Shown here piece by piece: positions 36,127-42,718 of a stretch of DNA of 64,000 nucleotides (positions within the stretch are counted from its first letter, which is position 1; each line of letters opens with the position of its first letter). This DNA is from an uncultured Acidimicrobiales bacterium (lineage in GTDB: Bacteria; Actinomycetota; Acidimicrobiia; Acidimicrobiales; Bin134): positions 1,951,076-2,015,075 of the forward strand of contig OX638344.1 in assembly GCA_951813555.1 (NCBI GenBank). Direction: 5' to 3'. The translations under genes and the position numbers were made by a program. The notes under the pieces were generated by a model, which was not told where the DNA came from, made no database searches, and saw nothing but the letters and a program-made list of their open reading frames with translations.

Positions 36127-36960
36127 CTACGCGGCGTCGATGTCCAGCAGCTCGGCCCGAGCCCGAACCGAGTCCAGAGACCGCCCGATGATCCGGCGAA
36201 TAGCCTCAGAGGTGAGGCCCAGGGCCTCGCCGATCTCCCGGTAGCTGTGCTTCTGGCCGTCCATCAGCCCGTAGCGCATTTCCACCGCGAAGCGGGCCCG
36301 ATCGTCTAGCTCCTCCAGCAGCCCCGCCAGCTTGGCCGTCTGATCGGCGGCCAGTGCCAGGTCTTCGGGGCCGGCGCCGGTGTCGGGCTGAAGGTCCATC
36401 AGCTCGCTGCCGTTGTCGTCGCCCACGGTGGCGTTCAAGGAGGTGAGCGAAGTAAGCCGATGGAGCAGGGCGTGCTCAGAGTCCAGCTCTTCACCGCCCC
36501 CGGTGGCTTGGCGCACCGCGGCCCGCAGGCTGGCCGCCCGCTCACCCGGCAGCCGGATCAGGTTGGCCTTCTGGTCGAGCGCCCGGCCGATGGACTGGCG
36601 GATCCAGAAGGTGGCGTAGGTGGAGAACTTGAACCCTTTGCGCCAGTCGAACTTCTCCACCGCTCGATCCAGTCCCAGGTTGCCCTCTTGAACCAGATCC
36701 AGCAGTTCCATGCCGGTGGGCAGGGGGTACTTCTTGGCCACGCTCACCACCAACCGTAGGTTGGCCCGGATGAAGCGATCCTTGGCCGCGGCCGCTTCCC
36801 GGACTTGGGCTCGCAGCCGGGGATTGCTCTCTCCAGCGTCCAAGCGCGCCTGGGCCTCGCGGCCCCGCTCGATTGTTTGGGCAAGTTTTCGTTCGTCGTC
36901 TTTGGTGAGGAGCGGCACCAAGCCGATGGCATTGAGATACTGGCCTGTTGAATCGTCCAT
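36127..36960 (-). CDS. RNA polymerase sigma-70 family factor (group 2-like)
   Basis: A 277-residue sigma factor. Region 1.2 (DSTGQYLNAIGLVPLLTKDD), region 2 (LRLVVSVAKKYPLPTGMELL and FKFSTYATFWIRQSI), a shortened region 3 and region 4 with the helix-turn-helix SYREIGEALGLTSEAIRR are visible. It lacks the long acidic region 1.1 of a housekeeping sigma, so it is probably an alternative group 2 factor. Start ATG 36960 has a GGA seven bases upstream; the longer open frame upstream is unsupported. No anti-sigma gene is adjacent. It is divergent from nadD over 237 bases. Confidence 0.88.
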   Translation of the reverse strand: MDDSTGQYLNAIGLVPLLTKDDERKLAQTIERGREAQARLDAGESNPRLRAQVREAAAAKDRFIRANLRLVVSVAKKYPLPTGMELLDLVQEGNLGLDRAVEKFDWRKGFKFSTYATFWIRQSIGRALDQKANLIRLPGERAASLRAAVRQATGGGEELDSEHALLHRLTSLTSLNATVGDDNGSELMDLQPDTGAGPEDLALAADQTAKLAGLLEELDDRARFAVEMRYGLMDGQKHSYREIGEALGLTSEAIRRIIGRSLDSVRARAELLDIDAA

Positions 36961-37184
36961 GTGTTCCTGTCTTGTTGTCTCTATTGGCTGCAACCACTCC
37001 GCCCCCTCATTTGTTCCCAGGTGCAGCCTGTTGGTATGCCGCGAAAATACCGGCGAATTGCGCCAAAGTCGCATGAATTTCCGTGAGCGGCCCGACCAGG
37101 TAGACGTGCCTACCTTTCGCACGCCGTTTCCGGGCACAATCCACCGCAGTAGTGGGCTGGCACAGATTCGGAAGTTTCGTTTCG

Positions 37185-37190
37185 TACACT
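37185..37190 (+). promoter_or_regulatory. -10 box (TACACT) of nadD
   Basis: TACACT ends seven bases before the nadD GTG at 37198. The 237-base divergent gap between the sigma gene and nadD must hold both promoters; apart from this box no repeat or operator was recognised there. Confidence 0.45.
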
Positions 37191-37197
37191 GCGGACA

Positions 37198-37770
37198 GTG
37201 AGTTGCATCGGGATTTTCGGGGGCACGTTCGACCCCGTCCACGTCGGCCATCTCGTGGTTGCTACTTGGGTGCGGGCTGCGCTGGGGCTCGACAGGGTTG
37301 AGCTGGTGGTGGCCAACCAGCCGTGGCAGAAGCTGGACCGGCCTCAGCTGAGCCCGGCTCGGGATCGACTGGCCATGGTGGAGGCGGCAGTAGAAGGAAT
37401 CGAGGGGATAGCGGCCTCATCAGTGGAGATCGACCGGGGAGGCCTTACCTACACCGTTGACACTCTGGAGGCATTTCGGGTCGACAACCCCAATGGCTCG
37501 CTCTTCCTCATCTTGGGCAGCGATGCTGCTGGCAGCCTGAACACCTGGCACCGGCACGAGGAGATCGCCGAGATGGCCGAACTGGTGGTGGTGGACCGGC
37601 CCGGTGCGATCGGCCAGCGCCCGTCGGTGGCCCACCGGGTGGTGGACTGTCCGCTGCTCGACCTATCCAGCACCCTGGTTCGGGAGTGGGCTGATGCCGG
37701 CCGGCCGCTCGACGGACTGGTGCCTCCGACCGCGCTGGCCTACTGCCGCGACAAGGGGCTCTATGGATAA
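37198..37770 (+). CDS. nadD: Nicotinate-nucleotide adenylyltransferase
   Basis: NadD makes nicotinate adenine dinucleotide from NaMN and ATP in NAD synthesis. The 190-residue protein has the nucleotidyltransferase signature GIFGGTFDPVHVGHLVVA at the start (HxGH) and the C-terminal ISSTxVR-type motif as DLSSTLVREW. LILGSDAAGSLNTWHRHEEI is also typical. GTG 37198 gives MSCIGIFGGTFDP. It overlaps the next gene (ATGGATAA). Confidence 0.94.
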   Translation: MSCIGIFGGTFDPVHVGHLVVATWVRAALGLDRVELVVANQPWQKLDRPQLSPARDRLAMVEAAVEGIEGIAASSVEIDRGGLTYTVDTLEAFRVDNPNGSLFLILGSDAAGSLNTWHRHEEIAEMAELVVVDRPGAIGQRPSVAHRVVDCPLLDLSSTLVREWADAGRPLDGLVPPTALAYCRDKGLYG

Positions 37771-38899
37771 GCGAGGCCGTCTTGGCCGGTGGCGCTGGGG
37801 CTGGCCGGTGATGCTGCTAGGAATGGCCGCAGCAGTGCCACTATTGGTCTGGCTGGGGTGGTCAGCCATTTCCGGCAGCAGCGACGGCACCGACGTGAGC
37901 GCGACGGTTGATCCCTCGGCTCCCGGTTACCAGGCATATGTGGAGCCGACACCCACGCTGCTGCTCATCCACGGAGATGGTGAAAGCCTCGATGGAGTGA
38001 CTCTGTTGGCGCTGACTGATGCCGGAGTTGAGGGTGCAGTCCTGTTTCTCGCCCCTGAGTCCCTAACCCCCATTGGGCCGCTCAGCGTGCGCTGGGCTGA
38101 GTCGGGCAGCACTGGGGTGGTCGATGCGGTGACTGAGCTGCTGGGCGTTCCCGTCGGCGAGTCTCAAGTGACAGATGACCGAGGCTGGGCCGCATTGGTG
38201 TCCGCTGTGGCCCCCATCGCGCTCGACAACCCTGACGCGCTGGTCTCACCCGCCGGAGAGCCTCGCTTTGAGTCTGGAGCTCTTACCCTGGCTGCGGCTG
38301 ATGTCGGCCCTTATCTGGGGTGGCGCAACCCAGGCGAGTCGCCGGTTGCGGCCTTGTTCCGCCATGAGTTGTTCTGGGAGGCCTGGCTGGGCCAAGTGGC
38401 TCTTTCGTCAGCTCCCGACGTGATTCCTGGCGAGACCGACCGAGGTGTGGGCCGCTTCGGACTGGCCTTGGCCAATGGACGGGTCCGTCTGGAGGCGGTG
38501 TCCGGCCTCGTCGATGTGAGCGGTGCGGTCGTCTTGGATGCGACCGCGGTTGGCGAGATGGTAAGCGAGGTTATCCCGTTCCCGATATCGGTCTTGAACG
38601 GCAGCTCGCCCAGGGTCCGTTTGCTAAACGGCACCGGCGCCCCCGACCTCATCAGAATCGCGGCTCGCTCGCTCAGCCGGGCCGGGGCCCAGATCGCGAT
38701 CATTGGGAATGCCACGGAGTTTGGTTGGGAGACCACCAAGATCGCCTATCACGACATGGGATTCGCCTCCCACGCTGAGGCCTTTCGCAACGCCTTGGGT
38801 GCCGGTTCGGTGGTCGCTGAGGAGCAGGCTGGATCTTCCATCGACATCACGGTGACGTTCGGCGCAGATTTCTCCCATTTGATGGCGGGAGATGGATAA
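37763..38899 (+). CDS. LytR C-terminal domain membrane protein
   Basis: A 378-residue protein with a basic N-terminus, one membrane helix near residues 13-35 (WGWPVMLLGMAAAVPLLVWL), a long extracytoplasmic region and a C-terminal LytR_C domain (SSPRVRLLNGTGAPDLIRIA). The LCP phosphotransferase domain itself is not evident. Between nadD and rsfS many actinomycetes carry an LytR/CpsA/Psr-type gene, so the location is conserved even though the catalytic domain is absent. The role is probably envelope-related. The stop overlaps another ATGGATAA, mirroring its own start. Confidence 0.75.
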   Translation: MDKRGRLGRWRWGWPVMLLGMAAAVPLLVWLGWSAISGSSDGTDVSATVDPSAPGYQAYVEPTPTLLLIHGDGESLDGVTLLALTDAGVEGAVLFLAPESLTPIGPLSVRWAESGSTGVVDAVTELLGVPVGESQVTDDRGWAALVSAVAPIALDNPDALVSPAGEPRFESGALTLAAADVGPYLGWRNPGESPVAALFRHELFWEAWLGQVALSSAPDVIPGETDRGVGRFGLALANGRVRLEAVSGLVDVSGAVVLDATAVGEMVSEVIPFPISVLNGSSPRVRLLNGTGAPDLIRIAARSLSRAGAQIAIIGNATEFGWETTKIAYHDMGFASHAEAFRNALGAGSVVAEEQAGSSIDITVTFGADFSHLMAGDG

Positions 38900-38977
38900 A
38901 GTGGGAGAGTGATCGCTGCATGAGCACAAAATCCGCCCCACGAGCAATGCGGGCAAAGACATGATGGCCGCATGAGC
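38892..38977 (+). repeat. Mini-ORFs and short duplication between LytR_C gene and rsfS
   Basis: Two short frames fill this gap: ATG 38892 (MDKVGE, overlapping the LytR_C stop) and ATG 38920 (14 codons, starting MSTKSAP). Each is followed or preceded by the same pattern: TGATCGCTGCATGAGC at 38910-38925 and TGATGGCCGCATGAGC at 38962-38977, 14 of 16 matches, period 52. In both copies a TGA stop lies seven bases before an ATG AGC start, the second being rsfS. It resembles the other duplicated junctions but without direct stop-start overlap. Confidence 0.5.
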
Positions 38978-39352
38978 GTCAGCGCCACTGACACAACGGT
39001 CGTGGTGGATTGGGTAAAGGCCGCAGCGGTCGCGGCGGAAGAAGGGCCAGGCTCAGACACGGTCATCATTGATGTTGGCGATGTGCTGGTCATTACCGAC
39101 CACTTCGTGATCACCAGCGGCGCCAACATTCGGGCGGTTCGGGCGCTGGCCGAGCGGATCGAAGAAGCGGTAGATCTCAGTGGGGGTCCCAAGCCCATCT
39201 GCATCGAGGGCCTCTCCGACTACGAGTGGGTGCTGATGGACTACGGCGACTTCGTGGTCCACATCTTCACCGCCTCAGCCCGCGCCTACTACGCCCTCGA
39301 TCTCCTCTGGAAAGACTGCCCGGTCCTGGCCGCTAATCCGTTGCCCTCTTAG
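38972..39352 (+). CDS. rsfS: Ribosome silencing factor RsfS
   Basis: RsfS binds L14 on the 50S subunit and blocks joining to the 30S under starvation. The 126-residue protein has the family core VIIDVGDVLVITDHFVI, the SGANIRAVRALAERIEE helix and LSDYEWVLMDYGDFVVHIF. It follows nadD and a LytR_C gene, the standard arrangement. The start lies in the second copy of a short duplicated sequence. Confidence 0.95.
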   Translation: MSVSATDTTVVVDWVKAAAVAAEEGPGSDTVIIDVGDVLVITDHFVITSGANIRAVRALAERIEEAVDLSGGPKPICIEGLSDYEWVLMDYGDFVVHIFTASARAYYALDLLWKDCPVLAANPLPS

Positions 39353-39374
39353 GTACAGCCCGATACAGTGGCCA

Positions 39375-39433
39375 CGGGTCCCCGATCCGGCGGTGGTCAC
39401 AGCATTTGGGCCCGTACGCCGGACGGGGACCCG
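39375..39433. terminator. Large stem-loop between convergent rsfS and amidohydrolase genes
   Basis: CGGGTCCCCG AT CCGGCG (39375-39392) pairs with CGCCGG A CGGGGACCCG (39417-39433): 16 base pairs with a small bulge around a 24-base loop. It starts 22 bases after the rsfS stop and 64 bases from the amidohydrolase stop, so a bidirectional terminator is the simple reading. There is no T-run on either side. The size and exact pairing would also fit a repeated palindromic element or a structured RNA. Confidence 0.55.
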
Positions 39434-39496
39434 CAGCGCGTCTGAACCCTACCGAGCAAACTGATGTTTCATATACTCTCAGCGAGTTTTAGTCAA

Positions 39497-41194
39497 TTAC
39501 TGATCGCGCAGTAGGCGGCCGGGGGAGGTGCCGGTTTCTTTGTCTTCTTGGATGGTGACTTCGCCGTTGACCAGCACGTAGTGGTAGCCGGAGGCCCGTT
39601 GCACTCGGCGCCACTCGCCTGCGGGCATGTCGTGGACCTTTTCGCTCGGTCCGATGGCCAAGCTGTCGAGGTCATACACGATCACATCGGCGGCCTTGCC
39701 CGGCGCGAGCGTTCCCCGGTCGGTGAAGCCGGCGCATTGGGCGGGAAGCCCGGCCATGCGCCAGTGGGCGTCCTCCAGCGAGATGATGTCGCGGTCGCGG
39801 ACCCCGTTGATGAGCAGCTCGGTGGGCCACCGTCCTGCGGTCAAAAAGCGGGTATGGGCCCCGCCGTCGGACACGCCGGGAAGTGCCCACTGATAATTGA
39901 GCAGGTCCACCAGATGGTCGGGGTTGTTGAACGAGCCCGCAGCGTAGAAGGTGGCGGCCAGGTTGTCGGCCACCGCGATGTCGAGCATGGCGTCCACCGG
40001 ATGCACCCCCAGGTCGGCGGCGATGTCGCCCACTCGGGTTTCGGCGTAGCGCTGATACTGCGGGCTGGTCGTCTCCAGTAGCACGATGTCGGCGATCGGG
40101 CAGGTTACCGCCAGCGATTCCGAGTCCCGCAGGGCCGGGCGACGGGCCGGGTCGGCCAGCTTGGCCATGCGCTCCTCAACGGTGCCCAGCGTGGCTTCCC
40201 GCCAGGCATCCATGTCGTCCCATAGGTTCCACTCCTCGAAGGTGAAGGCCAGCCCCACGTCGGTGGTCACAGCTTGGCCGTAGATCGGCAGGCCCCGCAG
40301 GCGGCAGTCCTCCACCCATTCGATCTGCTTGAGGTGCTGCTCGGGCCGCTGGGCGTTGGGGGTGATCACGTTGAACAACACCGGCCGGCCGCTGATGTCG
40401 GCCAGGCGCTCGTAGGTGCGCCGGTGTTCGGTTCGGGTCTCATCAGCAGGGTCGGGGGCGAAGGTGGCCTGGATGAACCCGTGGTTGCGCTCGGCCAGAA
40501 CCTCGGCCAACTGGAACAGGGTCTCGTTGGGCATCACGTCGGTGTTCATGGGGTTGCCGTCGTGGTCGCGCTGCACGTTGGAGTCCCGCAGTCGCTGCAC
40601 CGACCAGCCGCCAGCGCCGGCGTCCATGGCCTCGTGCAACAGCGCCCGAAGCTGGGCGTGCTCCTCATCGGTGGGCATCTCGCCGGCTTTGGCCCGCTCG
40701 TAGCCCAGCACCCAGTTGAGGGCCGGGTTAAGCGGGAAGAACGACCGCATGTTGACCGCCTTAGGCGTGCGGTCCACGGCATCCAAGAACTCCGGGTAGG
40801 TGACCCAGTCCCAGGGCATGCCCGCGTTCATGGCGTCGAACGGAATGGCCTCCGTGCGGGTCATGGTCAACATGGCCCGCACCCGGTCATCGGGGGCCAC
40901 CGGGGCGAACCCAAAGCCGCAGTTGCCGATGACAACTGAGGTCACCCCGTGCCAGCCCGACAGCGTGCAGTACGGATCCCAGAAGAGCTGGGCGTCGTAA
41001 TGAGTGTGGAGGTCGATGTGGCCGGGGGCCACGATCATCCCGTCGGCGTCCAATACCTCGTCGGCATCAGAAGCCTTGAGCCGACCGATCTTGGCGATCT
41101 TCCCGTCCTTGATGCCCACATCGGCCCGAATCCGCTGGGCCCGGGTCCCGTCGATCACCATTCCACCGGCAATGATCGTGTCGTACGTCGCCAT
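39497..41194 (-). CDS. Amidohydrolase family protein (N-acyl-D-amino-acid deacylase-like)
   Basis: A metal-dependent hydrolase of about 565 residues. The amidohydrolase signature APGHIDLHTHYDAQ holds the HxH metal pair, GNCGFGFAP follows as in D-aminoacylases, and SDGGAHTRF carries a late metal-binding aspartate. The C-terminal GTLAPGKAADVIVYDLD is the usual beta-sandwich end. In actinomycetes many such proteins act on unknown amides. Start ATG 41194 has a GGAGACGAG site; the 11 extra upstream residues are discounted. It is divergent from an MFS exporter across a palindrome, which suggests joint control. Confidence 0.82.
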   Translation of the reverse strand: MATYDTIIAGGMVIDGTRAQRIRADVGIKDGKIAKIGRLKASDADEVLDADGMIVAPGHIDLHTHYDAQLFWDPYCTLSGWHGVTSVVIGNCGFGFAPVAPDDRVRAMLTMTRTEAIPFDAMNAGMPWDWVTYPEFLDAVDRTPKAVNMRSFFPLNPALNWVLGYERAKAGEMPTDEEHAQLRALLHEAMDAGAGGWSVQRLRDSNVQRDHDGNPMNTDVMPNETLFQLAEVLAERNHGFIQATFAPDPADETRTEHRRTYERLADISGRPVLFNVITPNAQRPEQHLKQIEWVEDCRLRGLPIYGQAVTTDVGLAFTFEEWNLWDDMDAWREATLGTVEERMAKLADPARRPALRDSESLAVTCPIADIVLLETTSPQYQRYAETRVGDIAADLGVHPVDAMLDIAVADNLAATFYAAGSFNNPDHLVDLLNYQWALPGVSDGGAHTRFLTAGRWPTELLINGVRDRDIISLEDAHWRMAGLPAQCAGFTDRGTLAPGKAADVIVYDLDSLAIGPSEKVHDMPAGEWRRVQRASGYHYVLVNGEVTIQEDKETGTSPGRLLRDQ

Positions 41195-41222
41195 CTCGTC
41201 TCCCTGGTTTTGCGGTGAACCC

Positions 41223-41270
41223 AGCATAGTGAAGCGGGAACGTCCCGCTTAATGGACGGACCACTAGCGT
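41223..41270. promoter_or_regulatory. Divergent promoters around a shared palindromic operator
   Basis: AAGCGGGA ACG TCCCGCTT (41232-41250) is a perfect palindrome with 8-bp arms. On the minus strand TTAAGC, 18 bases, TATGCT (41223-41228) gives a promoter for the amidohydrolase. On the plus strand TAGCGT (41265-41270) is a -10 for the MFS gene. The palindrome lies in the spacer or -35 zone of both, so one bound dimer could shut both genes. No regulator gene is adjacent. Confidence 0.6.
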
Positions 41271-41290
41271 GGCTTCGATGGAGGTCGCCA

Positions 41291-42679
41291 ATGGTTGAGC
41301 CGGTAGAGCGCCGCTCCTGGCTGGCTTTGGGGGCGGCCACCGCGGCGGCATTCATGGTGGTGGTGGACGTCTCCATCGTCAACGTGGCCTTCCCGTCGAT
41401 CCAGAAGTCCCTGGGGGCGTCCAACGCCGCGCTGTCGTGGATTGTGAGTGGCTACTCCATCACGGTGGGGTCGTTTTTGCTGCTGTCCGGGCGTCTGGCC
41501 GACAGGCAGGGACGGCGCAAGATGTTCAATCTCGGGTTGGCGATCTTTGCGGTCGGGTCGCTGTTCAGCGGGGTGGCGCCCGAAGTGGAGGTGCTTATCG
41601 CGGCCCGGGTGGTGCAGGCCATGGGCGGGTCGCTCATCATGCCGTCGTCGTTGGCCATGGTGCTGCCGGAGTTCCCGGTGTCCCGCCGCTCGGCGGCCAT
41701 CGGCATGTGGGGGGCGATGGGGGCGCTGGGGGCGGCATTCGGCCCGTCCATCGGTGCGCTGTTGATCGAGGGCTTGGGCTGGCGGTGGATCTTCTACGTC
41801 AACTTGCCCATTGCTGCCCTGGTATTCATGGCCTCCACCCGCTTGGTGCGGGAGTCGCGCGACGAAGGTTCCGAGGGCCGTCTCGACGTGGTGGGTGTGC
41901 CGATGGGCACCCTGGCGCTGGCGCTGGTCATGGTGGCCATCGTCCAAGGCGAGGGGTGGGGCTATGGCGATTATCGCATCGTTGTCTTCGCGGTGGTGGG
42001 CGTGGTGCTGCTGCCTTTTGTGGTCTGGCGGTCGCGGTCCCATCCCAACCCGCTGCTCGACCTGAGCCTGTTCAGCTATCGGTCGTTCTCGTCGGCGACC
42101 GCCTCGTTCGGGCTTTACGCGCTGGGATTCGTCCCCGGGTTCTTGATGAGCTCGTTGTTGCTGCAAGACCTATGGGGGCTCACGGTGCTCGAGGCCGGGC
42201 TCGGGCTCACGCCGGGGCCGATCATGGCGTCGGCGCTCTCCGTTCCCATCGGGCGGATGGCCGATCGGTGGGGGCATCGATGGCTGCTGACTTCGGGGGT
42301 GGCGCTGTGCGGGCTGTCGTATCTGTGGCTGCTGTTGTTGGCAGGGGAGTCGTCGGCCTATTTCGCAGTGTTCTTGCCCTCCAGCATTGCGTTGGGCACC
42401 GGCGTGGGGCTGTCCATCGCCACGTTCGTCAGCGCGGCCATGTGCGACATCCCGCCGTCTCGCTTCGCCATCGCCAACGCCACCACCCGCACCGTCCAGC
42501 AAGTGTGCTTCGCCCTGGGCATTGCCGTGGTGGTGGCGCTGTTCAGCTCTGCGCCCGCTGGTGAGCTGCTGATCGGATTCCAGCGGGCTTGGATCTGGGT
42601 CATCGTCACGTTTGCGGCCTCGGCAGTGGTGATCATGGCCACCTTCCCCTCCGGCACCGCCGTCCGTCGCGCCCAGTAG
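41291..42679 (+). CDS. MFS transporter, DHA2 (EmrB/QacA) family
   Basis: A 462-residue permease with about 13-14 membrane segments. It has the DHA2 motifs: MVVVDVSIVNVAFPSIQ in TM1 (the D-x-x-IVNVAxP signature), GRLADRQGRRKMF in loop 2-3 and ALGAAFGPSIGALLIE in TM5. Such proteins export drugs or metabolites using the proton gradient. ATG 41291 has a GGAGGT site; an upstream ATG at 41278, seven bases after the -10 box, opens a six-codon frame (MEVANG) that ends across the MFS start. The substrate is unknown. Confidence 0.85.
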   Translation: MVEPVERRSWLALGAATAAAFMVVVDVSIVNVAFPSIQKSLGASNAALSWIVSGYSITVGSFLLLSGRLADRQGRRKMFNLGLAIFAVGSLFSGVAPEVEVLIAARVVQAMGGSLIMPSSLAMVLPEFPVSRRSAAIGMWGAMGALGAAFGPSIGALLIEGLGWRWIFYVNLPIAALVFMASTRLVRESRDEGSEGRLDVVGVPMGTLALALVMVAIVQGEGWGYGDYRIVVFAVVGVVLLPFVVWRSRSHPNPLLDLSLFSYRSFSSATASFGLYALGFVPGFLMSSLLLQDLWGLTVLEAGLGLTPGPIMASALSVPIGRMADRWGHRWLLTSGVALCGLSYLWLLLLAGESSAYFAVFLPSSIALGTGVGLSIATFVSAAMCDIPPSRFAIANATTRTVQQVCFALGIAVVVALFSSAPAGELLIGFQRAWIWVIVTFAASAVVIMATFPSGTAVRRAQ

Positions 42680-42718
42680 GACTGATGGCCGGGCAATCCG
42701 GTGTGAGACGCTAAGGCC

